This document shows, piece after piece, positions 12,311 through 23,375 of a stretch of DNA of 64,000 nucleotides. Every line of letters starts with the position of its first letter. Position 1 is the first letter of the stretch. Under the pieces are notes generated by a model. The model had not been told where the DNA came from and searched no databases. It saw only the letters and a list, made by a program, of their open reading frames with translations. The stretch is from Prinsepia uniflora. Taxonomy: Eukaryota > Streptophyta > Magnoliopsida > Rosales > Rosaceae. The DNA lies in NCBI GenBank assembly GCA_032719365.1, contig CM064870.1:22200738-22264737 (forward strand), given 5' to 3'. The translations under genes and the position numbers were made by a program.

Positions 12311-13249
12311 TTTCTTTTGCTTGGAGGTGGTTCCTAGAAACTTCGATTCTCCTATGATGGTGTTGATGCGAATCATCTTTGCTGCAGGTTCCTTCGGTCC
12401 TTTTTCAGTGGGTCGATCCACAACCTTCCCTTTGACGTACTTAGTGAAATGTCCTTCTTTGATGAGATTTCGGAGATATCTCTCAAAAGATATGCATTTT
12501 TCGATGTTATGCCCATAACACTCATGATAAGCACACCACTTCGTTTTATCATCCTTCTCTTGATCACCTTTGACTGGCTCCAGCTTCTTGAACCATGGTT
12601 TGTCCTTAATTTCATTGTGGATCTGATGGACTGGCAAAGATAGCTGCAAGTTAGGCTTCCCCATAGCTGGTGTTTGGGAAGGTTGTCCCACCTTGCGCTT
12701 GTTGGAATTTCCAGTCGCAAACGTTCCATGGGACTCATCTTTATTGGAGGCCTTTTCACTAGCCCCAGCATGGTCCTGAGTATGGGTGGCGTTCTTCTCG
12801 TCCTCCCAGCTTGCATGCCGCTTCGCTAGCGAAAACATCTTGGTGAGACTTCGCGCATTGCTCATGATGATGTCTCCTTAAAGCTGGTTGTCCCTAGGGA
12901 GTCCTTTTTTAAATGTTATTGCCGCAACAAGGTCGCCACAGCCGACAATTCGAGACTTCTCCTTGCAAAATCTTTGTATGTATTGTCGCAGAGTTTCTTT
13001 TTCTCTCTTTCGGACAGAGAAAAGATGGTCATCATTCACCTTGATTGTCCGAAGTTGTGCGTACTCCTTCACAAATGCCAGAGCCAACTCTTCAAAGGAT
13101 GTAATTGACATACAGGGGAGATGATTGAACCAAGTCATGGCTTGGCCTTGAAGAAAAGCTTGAAAAACTTTGCACATGAGCACATCGTTATGCCTGTGGG
13201 GGACCATGACTCCTCGGTAATAATCTATGTGTTTTATCGGGTTGGAGGC
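12311..13249 (-). pseudogene. Tat gag, 3' part (interrupted by the LARD)
   Basis: 12,878-13,207 (minus) holds the Gag capsid-like segment FLQGQAMTWFNHLP and QYIQRFCKEKSRI. After a stop, 12,310-12,865 continues with a basic linker and the zinc knuckle CAYHECYGHNIEKC, of CxxHxxxGHxxxxC spacing. The 5' half of this gag lies more than 10 kb away at 23,376-24,215 because the LARD inserted between them. The duplication gaggc (13,245-13,249 and 23,376-23,380) marks the break. Gag would package the element RNA. Confidence 0.85.
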
Positions 13250-16200
13250 TGTAACGACCCGTCCTGAATTCCGGGATTAGTTTAGTGACTAATCTTGATT
13301 AGTGAGGTTGAACGGTGGTTAGTAGGGCGGAATCGGACAAAATGTGCAAAATGACTGTTTTGCCCCTAGTCGTGGGCAAAATGTTGACTTTTTGTTCGGG
13401 CGGTCAAATGGACTTTGACCGATGACCGTGACGTAGTTCGGGACGTCACGAGTTCATAGACAGGTGGCACGTTCGATTCCGACATTCGTAGAGAAAGTTA
13501 TGGTGTTCGGAAGTTGAGGGGTATTTTGGTAATTTGGCTTATTAGGGGCCAAATGTTGACTTTCTGACCGGGAGGTCCGATGGGCGAGGGCCAAGGACCG
13601 TTACGTAGGTATCGTCGATACGAATCCAACGACAGGCGGCATGCCGAAATCGGAGTTACGACGACGAAGTTATGGTCAAGGACGTAAAACACGGTTAACC
13701 GAGACTCGGAATAAAATAATATTTAAATGGGTGAACAGTAACTGACGAATCTGGACCCTTGGATGTAGGCCACGTGTCACTCATCCCCACCTTCCCTAAA
13801 ATCTGGATCCTTGTTGGCCATTGGATTATTTAATCCATTTTCTCCCCTTAAATCCTCACCATCCATTCAAACCTCAGATTAAATCTGGGCCTTTGATCTC
13901 ATCTCTCCCTTTCCTTTAATTCTGATCACACTCATCTCTCTCTCACTCTGTTTTCCTCCCACCCGAAACACATGCACACACAACCCCTTCTGTTTTTGGA
14001 ACCGTGAGAGAACACAGGGAGGCTGAGAGGAGTTTGTGTCGCACGTGGCGGCGTGACCGCCGTGGGTGGCGGTGGTGACCGGAAAACAGAGCCGTGCACA
14101 TGCACACCCGCACACGGCTCCCCCTTACGCATCCCCACCACATCTGTAACCATGAGGCTGTGCGGAGGATTTTGAATCGACTACGGTGAGGCTTGAGAGA
14201 CGACGGGAGGCGACGGAGACGGCAGGAACGACGGCGGAAAAACAAAACAGAGAGGTCCGAAAACTCAGAAATTGGAAAATCAGTGTGGACTGGTTTTGAT
14301 CGTGTTTGAGGGGTGAAAGGAGTTCCTGGAGTCGAACTGGGCATGCTGGTGACCACGGCGGTAGCCACGGCGGCGAGGTAAGCCTCAAACCCGTGAGTTT
14401 GTTTTCGGGTACAAAAATGGTAGGATGGGTTTTAACGTGTTTCGATCGATCTGGTGATTAGGATGATGATCTAGAAGGTGAGACGAGCTTCTGGGGATCG
14501 TTTTCGAAAGGAATGGTGGCCGGGATCGTGCAGGCACGACGGTTGCAGGTGGCCGGTCTGCACACCTCCACGAACAGGTAGTCAAACGTATTGGTTTCTC
14601 AGTTTTTAAGGCATGGATCAACTGGAATTGATGAGACGATCTTGTAGGAACAAACGGAATTGAAAATGGTCGAGTAATGGCTGAGAACCAGTCGGGTTGG
14701 GTCGCGGGTCACGGTGACCCGTTTATCAGACAACCGGGTCAGAATGGTGACACTGTTCACGGCGCGTGAGTTTCACGCGCAGCCACTCACGGCGGCGCGT
14801 GACGGCGCGTGGGCACGGATCTCGAGGTGAGGTCAACATGATTTCTGTCCCATTTAATGTAACGGACATTTTGGAATTGGTTTCGTGTCGATCGGACACC
14901 GTCTCGATAGTGTTCGGGATATCCGAAGGTTTTTAATTAAGTTTAAAAATAAGTAAAAATTCGGGAAAATTACGGGACTTTGATAGGATGTTATTGATGA
15001 GGTTAGTAACCCTCTAATGTAATTTGGACAGGATTGGGAGTCCCGGTGATAGTGGTGTGGCCCGGGAGGGCCGGTGGCACGCATATCGAGGCACACGGTT
15101 AAAACGGTCTGTGAGTGGACTTTGGTTTTATAAATCCTATGCATGCTTAAATGTGTTATATGGTTTATATACATGATTTCTATGATGGTATTTGTGAGCA
15201 TTGATTTTGGATATGTTGCACGTATTTCGAGGTGTTTTCCGTATTTCACGTATATCGGGATTAACGGTTTATTTGTGGTTTTGTGTGCTTGTGGTTAAGT
15301 AAATAATATGATGAAATGGTTTTGAAATTGGAAATATGAACTCGGGCTTGAGGCCCACTTGTTTTGGAAATTTCGGACTTGGAGTCCATTTGAGAATCGG
15401 GCCGGGGGCCCAGTTGGTTAATGAAATCGGGCCAGGGGCCCAGTTGGTATGAAATCGGGCTGAGACCCATTTGAGTTATATTATCGGGCCAGGGGCCCAG
15501 TTGATTTGTGAATTCGGGCCGTGGGCCCAGCGGGTTTATAAGGTCGGGCTGCGGGCCCAGTTGGTTTACAAATCGGGTCGTGGGCCCAGTGGTTCATAAA
15601 ATCGGGCATGAGGCCCAGTTGGATAATAAATGTGATTTCGGGTCAGGGACCCTATATTTTATAATGGTGATTTTGGGTCAGGGACCCTAAATGGAATTAT
15701 GTGGTTTTATGGAAATTTCGGGCAGGGCCCAATGGTAATAAGGTGATAAAAGGATTTAATAAAACTGTTTTCCATATACCATCTGGATACAAGGATATAT
15801 GATGGTCTCCTCCAGATGTCTGGGACACTGGGGAAGTCACGGTGCATTGCCTGCGAGGGGTCATTATACGGAGCAGCCGGACCGTATGATGACTCAGGAG
15901 CAGGATTGCTATGATTGACGTCAGGGACGTCAGACATCAGGGATGTCAGATATATGGACCCGGAGAGACCCCGGGCAGCACGCGTAGCTTATGAAACCGT
16001 GAGATATGACGTCAGGGACGTCTAGCGTCTGGGACGCTAAGCATCTGGGATGCTGGTGATGGTAATGGTAAAATATGGATTAATGAATAAAATGGCTTAT
16101 TGGTTGGATATGTGTTATGTGGTAAAAATGGATTATTGGTTGTGAAATGGTATGTCGGGTCAGGGACCCTAAATGGTTTCGGATTTTAAATTGATGTTCA

Positions 16201-16645
16201 ATTATGGTCGTGGGTGGTGACCCACATGGTTTTAATATGTGGTGGTGGTATTCCACGGTTTTGGGCTGAGTTCCCACACTTGGTTTTTGGTTAACGGTTT
16301 TTGGGCTAAGGCCCTAATGGCTCGGTTGAGCAAACGTTTTGGTTACTGGTTTTTGGTGGCATGCATACGTTTTTATTGGAGGGCATAAATGTCTTATAAA
16401 TGTATTTGGTAAACTTATTGGTTTTTGTCCACTCACAGCTTTTGGTTTTAATGCCCTTCAGGTTGATTACGGATGCGATTGCAGCAGGGACTGGGACATT
16501 GCACACCTCCTCCATCGATCCTTGCGCACTCTGGATGCCCTGTTTGGGCAGTGGCTCGTGGTTATCCCTTGTCTGACACCCCTTGTTGGACGGGAGCAGG
16601 GCACATTCCACGGTAATCCCGGGGGGATTGGGATGGGTCCTGTCA
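13250..16645 (+). repeat. 5' LTR of the young LARD
   Basis: 3,396 bp. In order: LTR start with the short inverted word GACTAATCTTGATTAG (about 13,286-13,302); two blocks that recur in most other LTRs here (a GACCGNNACGTAG/GTTCGGGACGTCACGAG region at about 13,415-13,460 and 13,590-13,680); a pyrimidine-rich stretch at 13,900-13,965; a donor-like site CGAG|GTAAGC at 14,378; the conserved block GTTTCGTGTCGATCGGACACC near 14,880; the hairpin domain 15,109-16,438; an acceptor-like site CCCTTCAG|GTTG at 16,461; LTR end. The open frames inside (for example on the minus strand at 13,943-14,368) occur identically in both LTRs and have no domain. Confidence 0.93.
15109..16438 (+). other. LTR hairpin-array domain (young LARD, LTR1)
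   Basis: Closed by the perfect 12-bp inverted repeat CTGTGAGTGGAC (15,109-15,120) and GTCCACTCACAG (16,427-16,438), each followed or preceded by GCATGC. Inside are about 20 small hairpins with mostly 3-nt loops, for example GGACTtggAGTCC, GGGCCaggGGCCC (twice), GGGCCgtgGGCCC, GGGTCaggGACCC (three times), GACGTCaggGACGTC (twice), GACATCaggGATGTC, AGCGTCtggGACGCT, AGCATCtggGATGCT and GTGGGTggtgACCCAC. Stems differ but remain paired, which is compensatory change. The pattern is visible directly; a role as RNA structure is inferred. The same domain occurs in all the long LTRs listed below. Confidence 0.85.
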
Positions 16646-16668
16646 ACTTGGTATCAGAGCACGGTTGC
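16646..16668 (+). promoter_or_regulatory. Primer-binding site of the young LARD
   Basis: ACTTGGTATCAGAGCACGG directly follows the LTR end TGTCA. TGGTATCAGAGC is complementary to the 3' end of the plant initiator tRNA-Met, the usual minus-strand primer. Confidence 0.88.
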
Positions 16669-19600
16669 TCTATTTGTGCGCGCAGGTCGAGGGTGTGATG
16701 TCTCATTGGGCTGCAATTCGTTATCAACCTGATAGATAGTTTTTGGGTTTGGATAGTGGATGGAGTGTGTTTGGCCCGATACGTCGTGCGTTAATGTGAT
16801 TCGACCCAAGTGGGGTTGATTGTGGTGAACTGGTATAGTGGGACCGTCGGTTCGGTCATGAGATATTGGATTGTTGTGCTGCTAGGTGCAGCCAGGTTCG
16901 GGGAACCTCATGTGAGTAATGGTCTAAAATGTGAACCCTTGTGGTGGTTTCTAGTGTGAGGGATGTTGGTTCATCGGAGTTGGCCGATGACCTAGTGGTG
17001 GAACCCACGTTGATGGGATGGTAGGATTAGATTTGATGTCTATTCGATGTCTAGACCGCGGGGTCGGTCAGGTTGTGAATTTTATATTACGGAGAGCTGT
17101 TTGGTTCGGTTGAACCATAGGGTGTGATTGTGGAGCCCTAGTATTAAAAAGGTAAACCTTAATTGTGGTTAGCGGGTGAGAACTTGTGCTGCGAGGAGTG
17201 GCTGAGGTCATGAATGACCATGTGGATGGCTCTGGTGAGTTTAGGCAGAACTATGGGATTCGATGTACGGATGCGGTTCTGAGATAAATTGTGGAATCCC
17301 GTGTTGGATCAGGTATTAGTGTACGGTATGGATGCGGATCTCGATAGCAATGACAGTTAGTCGGAAGTCATATGGAGATGACTGGCTATCGAGGGTAATT
17401 GGTATGGTTCTGATACTTGGGGATCGGGGGACGTTCGGGGAACGTTCATTTTCCTGATAGGGATTGTCAGAATAGTGGTACCCATAGTCGTGAGGTACGG
17501 GATCGTCGTTCCGTATGAACGGAGATCCAGGGTTGTCGTATTTGCACACGGTGTGCAGTATGGATGTTTGCGGGGTTGGTACTTTTGTGCTGATGCTAGT
17601 ATGGATGCATGTGTGCTGATACTAGTGTTGTTGATAGAGTGTTGGTGCTGGTACTAGTGCTGGTGCTAGTGTCGGTAATGGTGTTGACGATGAGCCACAA
17701 GTTGGGGTGTGACTCCGTCATGATGAACATATGTTCGGTCTTTGAGATTCGATAGTGGTTGAGTGATGGACTGGATGGGATCCAGATAAGACTGTGCTGT
17801 GTTGGGATAAGTTCCAATAGTGGTGAGATAACCAGTAAGGAGTGGATTAAAATGGTATAATTAAGACTTAAGAAATTTTGGGATGATGAGTGGATTTGGG
17901 GGAGTTGTTGGCAACTCCAAAATTTGTGCGTTTTTATGTTTTTAAATATCCCTAAAATGTACATGGAAATGATTAAAACTGGAAAAGACGAGGAAAACCA
18001 TTAGTGGTATAAAGGTAGGAATTTGTAATTGAGAACTTGGGAAACCGAGTGTTGAACCTGTAAAGGTCGGGATGTGCGAACGGAACAATAGCGGATTGAT
18101 TGTGGACCCGGGGTTGTCCAAGTGAATTGAGGAGGTAGGAAGTCTAGTGGTTAGACTTGACGTCTTGTTGGGAGCATGTCTGTTTCCAACATGGTAGGAA
18201 CCTTAGTGTCGAGGAGAGTTGTGATTGGGGAACGAGAGTGGTGCTCATTTTTGGTGATTGGTATTCCAAAGTCATTGGGGTTGACTTCTTGCTTTCTGCC
18301 CTGGCAGACATTGACTGTAGTTACCAGTACGTTGAGCGTGTATTGGTTGGTGGGCCCAGGTGTAATTGCGGGTCATTAGGAGGAGCTACGTATTCGAAAT
18401 TAGGTAAACGAGATTTCTCATTTTCTGCTTGGTGGCAGACGATGTGGTGTTACATGGCGTTGTGAGTGCAGTGAGTCTGGCTGCATCCACGTAGGATGAG
18501 TATTGGTGACATCATGTTGGATCATCCTTGGTTTTTCCTAGGTGGGATGACAAGGACTGATACAAGGTAATCCGTGAGAATCCGCAGTCTCGACGTGTCT
18601 CGTCGTTGACTGATCTGTCTAGTTGTCGGAGTCGGTTGTCAATCGTTGTGGCGATCTAGGATTTTGACGTTATTGTCAGGGACACAGTGTCTATCTGGGT
18701 CGTGATCTTGATGATTCAGATAGGGGGAGAGTATATCACTCTTACCTTGGTACGTGAGTCGTAAATGACGAGATTGAACTTCTTTTCGAAGGGCCCGTAG
18801 GGTATTCTACTCGGGTGAGTAGGTTTCCAAGGTAGTTGAATTTTGTCAACCTTAGACGTGTGGAGGTTGGATTGGCTTCCCTATGAAGTCAATCAAGTGT
18901 ATTGAACGGGTAACCGCTAGGTTCGGTTTTGGTGTGTCTTGGTAAATGTGAACGAGATTTCGGGATTTGGAATCGAATATCTGGGTGACGATTCAGGATT
19001 CGATTTTGGAACTTGAAAGTATATTTCTGGGTTTGGGTACGGAATGGTTATTCCAAATGCTAGCTTACGGAATAATGATTTCGGATTCGGATTTGGAAAT
19101 GAGTTAAACTGTGATGTCTGGGTTTGGATCCGGGATTTCTTACGAACTTGCGGATTTGGATTCGGAATTGGAACTAGATGTTGGGTGGAGTTTCGATTTG
19201 TCTCATGCTGGATTGGGCAAACGTACTCCATTGTTGGAACGCGTTCGGCTATAACCTAGGTGGTTGTAGTCTGGTTATTAGGTAGATGTGTGTACTTCGT
19301 ACATGGTTCGAGGTACAATACCTTGTAGACTTGTGATGTCTAGCTACGGTACACGGGATATACCCGAGGTGTGTTGGTGAACGTGGTGGTAGTCGGATTG
19401 GTTCCGATACCATGGGATTGGTTTTGGACCGGACATTACTATGCGATGGGTCATGGTAATTCCGATGTGTTTAATTACACACAGGTCGTTTGAAAGGTCG
19501 GTAATCGTTTACTAAGTTAAGTACGTTGGTGGCATGTGTAGCCACGAGTGAGTCTAGTGTCAGTTTTCGACTGACAACAACTGTGTGGTGACAGTTCGTC

Positions 19601-19955
19601 AGGATGTGTCAACATAGATTGTTGAGTGGGGTCAGCTGACTCCTAGTGGGAGTGGGAAAGGAACCGTCGAGTTGTTGCGTCAACGAGAGGGTTGATTTGA
19701 CAAGTGGGGTCAAATTCGAAACAAGTAGTTTCAGTCATTCGACGGGGTCGAATGTAGTCGTTGCGTTTTGAGTATTAGTGGTACGTAGAGTGCAGACAAG
19801 TTTTGCCTGGTTAGTTGGTGTACGGGTGTACACGTGTTGTGTGGTCGATTCCACTTTCCACGGGGTGTTTGTGGAATCAGGGTAATCGAGTTTCGAGAGC
19901 GAAACCTTTTAAGGAGGGAAGTACGTTGAGTTTAGATCGGTTGGAATTTCGAGGA
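16669..19955 (+). mobile_element. Non-coding interior of the young LARD
   Basis: No gag, protease, RT, RNase H or integrase motif is readable in any frame. 17,580-17,690 has a degenerate short repeat of words such as GTGCTGGTACTAG. 18,950-19,190 has repeated GGATTCGGATTTGGAA-like words, which also occur in the LTR fragment at about 58,080-58,190 and suggest recruited LTR-type sequence. Otherwise the stretch is unique and without recognised function. Confidence 0.8.
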
Positions 19956-19979
19956 CGAAATTTATTAAGGAGGGAAGAT
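19956..19979 (+). promoter_or_regulatory. Polypurine tract of the young LARD (with upstream duplicate)
   Basis: TTAAGGAGGGAAGAT lies immediately before LTR2. An almost identical TTAAGGAGGGAAG lies about 55 bp upstream (19,908-19,921). Each is preceded by a small hairpin, GTTTCGagagCGAAAC and ATTTCGaggaCGAAAT, whose stems covary at the closing pair. The same arrangement before the PPT is typical of Del/Tekay chromoviruses. Confidence 0.82.
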
Positions 19980-22900
19980 TGTAACGACCCGTCCTGAATT
20001 CCGGGATTAGTTTAGTGACTAATCTTGATTAGTGAGGTTGAACGGTGGTTAGTAGGGCGGAATCGGACAAAATGTGCAAAATGACTGTTTTGCCCCTGGT
20101 CGTGGGCAAAATGTTGACTTTTTGTTCGGGCGGTCAAATGGACTTTGACCGATGACCGTGACGTAGTTCGGGACGTCACGAGTTCATAGACAGGTGGCAC
20201 GTTCGATTCCGACATTCGTAGAGAAAGTTATGGTGTTCGGAAGTTGAGGGGTATTTTGGTAATTTGGCTTATTAGGGGCCAAATGTTGACTTTCTGACCG
20301 GGAGGTCCGATGGGCGAGGGCCAAGGACCGTTACGTAGGTATCGTCGATACGAATCCAACGACAGGCGGCATGCCGAAATCGGAGTTACGACGACGAAGT
20401 TATGGTCAAGGACGTAAAACACGGTTAACCGAGACTCGGAATAAAATAATATTTAAATGGGTGAACAGTAACTGACGAATCTGGACCCTTGGATGTAGGC
20501 CACGTGTCACTCATCCCCACCTTCCCTAAAATCTGGATCCTTGTTGGCCATTGGATTATTTAATCCATTTTCTCCCCTTAAATCCTCACCATCCATTCAA
20601 ACCTCAGATTAAATCTGGGCCTTTGATCTCATCTCTCCCTTTCCTTTAATTCTGATCACACTCATCTCTCTCTCACTCTGTTTTCCTCCCACCCGAAACA
20701 CATGCACACACAACCCCTTCTGTTTTTGGAACCGTGAGAGAACACAGGGAGGCTGAGAGGAGTTTGTGTCGCACGTGGCGGCGTGACCGCCGTGGGTGGC
20801 GGTGGTGACCGGAAAACAGAGCCGTGCACATGCACACCCGCACACGGCTCCCCCTTACGCATCCCCACCACATCTGTAACCATGAGGCTGTGCGGAGGAT
20901 TTTGAATCGACTACGGTGAGGCTTGAGAGACGACGGGAGGCGACGGAGACGGCAGGAACGACGGCGGAAAAACAAAACAGAGAGGTCCGAAAACTCAGAA
21001 ATTGGAAAATCAGTGTGGACTGGTTTTGATCGTGTTTGAGGGGTGAAAGGAGTTCCTGGAGTCGAACTGGGCATGCTGGTGACCACGGCGGTAGCCACGG
21101 CGGCGAGGTAAGCCTCAAACCCGTGAGTTTGTTTTCGGGTACAAAAATGGTAGGATGGGTTTTAACGTGTTTCGATCGATCTGGTGATTAGGATGATGAT
21201 CTAGAAGGTGAGACGAGCTTCTGGGGATCGTTTTCGAAAGGAATGGTGGCCGGGATCGTGCAGGCACGACGGTTGCAGGTGGCCGGTCTGCACACCTCCA
21301 CGAACAGGTAGTCAAACGTATTGGTTTCTCAGTTTTTAAGGCATGGATCAACTGGAATTGATGAGACGATCTTGTAGGAACAAACGGAATTGAAAATGGT
21401 CGAGTAATGGCTGAGAACCAGTCGGGTTGGGTCGCGGGTCACGGTGACCCGTTTATCAGACAACCGGGTCAGAATGGTGACACTGTTCACGGCGCGTGAG
21501 TTTCACGCGCAGCCACTCACGGCGGCGCGTGACGGCGCGTGGGCACGGATCTCGAGGTGAGGTCAACATGATTTCTGTCCCATTTAATGTAACGGACATT
21601 TTGGAATTGGTTTCGTGTCGATCGGACACCGTCTCGATAGTGTTCGGGATATCCGAAGGTTTTTAATTAAGTTTAAAAATAAGTAAAAATTCGGGAAAAT
21701 TACGGGACTTTGATAGGATGTTATTGATGAGGTTAGTAACCCTCTAATGTAATTTGGACAGGATTGGGAGTCCCGGTGATAGTGGTGTGGCCCGGGAGGG
21801 CCGGTGGCACGCATATCGAGGCACACGGTTAAAACGGTCTGTGAGTGGACTTTGGTTTTATAAATCCTATGCATGCTTAAATGTGTTATATGGTTTATAT
21901 ACATGATTTCTATGATGGTATTTGTGAGCATTGATTTTGGATATGTTGCACGTATTTCGAGGTGTTTTCCGTATTTCACGTATATCGGGATTAACGGTTT
22001 ATTTGTGGTTTTGTGTGCTTGTGGTTAAGTAAATAATATGATGAAATGGTTTTGAAATTGGAAATATGAACTCGGGCTTGAGGCCCACTTGTTTTGGAAA
22101 TTTCGGACTTGGAGTCCATTTGAGAATCGGGCCGGGGGCCCAGTTGGTTAATGAAATCGGGCCAGGGGCCCAGTTGGTATGAAATCGGGCTGAGACCCAT
22201 TTGAGTTATATTATCGGGCCAGGGGCCCAGTTGATTTGTGAATTCGGGCCGTGGGCCCAGCGGGTTTATAAGGTCGGGCTGCGGGCCCAGTTGGTTTACA
22301 AATCGGGCCGTGGGCCCAGTGGTTCATAAAATCGGGCATGAGGCCCAGTTGGATAATAAATGTGATTTCGGGTCAGGGACCCTATATTTTATAATGGTGA
22401 TTTTGGGTCAGGGACCCTAAATGGAATTATGTGGTTTTATGGAAATTTCGGGCAGGGCCCAATGGTAATAAGGTGATAAAAGGATTTAATAAAACTGTTT
22501 TCCATATACCATCTGGATACAAGGATATATGATGGTCTCCTCCAGATGTCTGGGACACTGGGGAAGTCACGGTGCATTGCCTGCGAGGGGTCATTATACG
22601 GAGCAGCCGGACCGTATGATGACTCAGGAGCAGGATTGCTATGATTGACGTCAGGGACGTCAGACATCAGGGATGTCAGATATATGGACCCGGAGAGACC
22701 CCGGGCAGCACGCGTAGCTTATGAAACCGTGAGATATGACGTCAGGGACGTCTAGCGTCTGGGACGCTAAGCATCTGGGATGCTGGTGATGGTAATGGTA
22801 AAATATGGATTAATGAATAAAATGGCTTATTGGTTGGATATGTGTTATGTGGTAAAAATGGATTATTGGTTGTGAAATGGTATGTCGGGTCAGGGACCCT

Positions 22901-23375
22901 AAATGGTTTCGGATTTTAAATTGATGTTCAATTATGGTCGTGGGTGGTGACCCACATGGTTTTAATATGTGGTGGTGGTATTCCACGGTTTTGGGCTGAG
23001 TTCCCACACTTGGTTTTTGGTTAACGGTTTTTGGGCTAAGGCCCTAATGGCTCGGTTGAGCAAACGTTTTGGTTACTGGTTTTTGGTGGCATGCATACGT
23101 TTTTATTGGAGGGCATAAATGTCTTATAAATGTATTTGGTAAACTTATTGGTTTTTGTCCACTCACAGCTTTTGGTTTTAATGCCCTTCAGGTTGATTAC
23201 GGATGCGATTGCAGCAGGGACTGGGACATTGCACACCTCCTCCATCGATCCTTGCGCACTCTGGATGCCCTGTTTGGGCAGTGGCTCGTGGTTATCCCTT
23301 GTCTGACACCCCTTGTTGGACGGGAGCAGGGCACATTCCACGGTAATCCCGGGGGGATTGGGATGGGTCCTGTCA
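19980..23375 (+). repeat. 3' LTR of the young LARD
   Basis: 3,396 bp, co-linear with LTR1 at an offset of 6,730 bp. It contains the same hairpin-array domain at 21,839-23,168, the same donor-like (21,108) and acceptor-like (23,191) sites, and the same ends. The C at 22,308 makes a perfect GGGCC/GGCCC stem where LTR1 has a G-U pair (T at 15,578). Confidence 0.95.

Larger units (their letters stand above)
13250..23375 (+). mobile_element. Young LARD: non-autonomous long-LTR retrotransposon
   Basis: LTR1 13,250-16,645 and LTR2 19,980-23,375 are each 3,396 bp, start TGTAACGACC and end GGTCCTGTCA. A perfect duplication gaggc flanks the element. By eye the LTRs differ at two sites only: A/G at 13,368 versus 20,098, and T/C at 15,578 versus 22,308. 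A tRNA-iMet-type primer-binding site follows LTR1 and a polypurine tract precedes LTR2. The 3,334-bp interior has no gag or pol domain. Long LTRs plus a non-coding interior define a large retrotransposon derivative (LARD). It must use proteins from a partner. The PPT context (TTTCGAGGACGAAATTT...AAGGAGGGAAG) points to a Del/Tekay chromovirus, and a related decayed one lies at 49,868-62,641. Confidence 0.95.

Noticed and set aside
13943..14368. Minus-strand open frame of 141 codons in the LARD LTR, repeated at 20,673-21,098
   Set aside because: It recurs only because the two LTRs are nearly identical. There is no domain, it overlaps other open frames in the same GC-rich stretch, and it lies in a region expected to be LTR control sequence.
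15340..16330. Regular short repeats suggestive of a CRISPR array
   Set aside because: The units are unequal palindromes with variable stems and spacing in a plant LTR, with no constant repeat-spacer structure and no cas genes.
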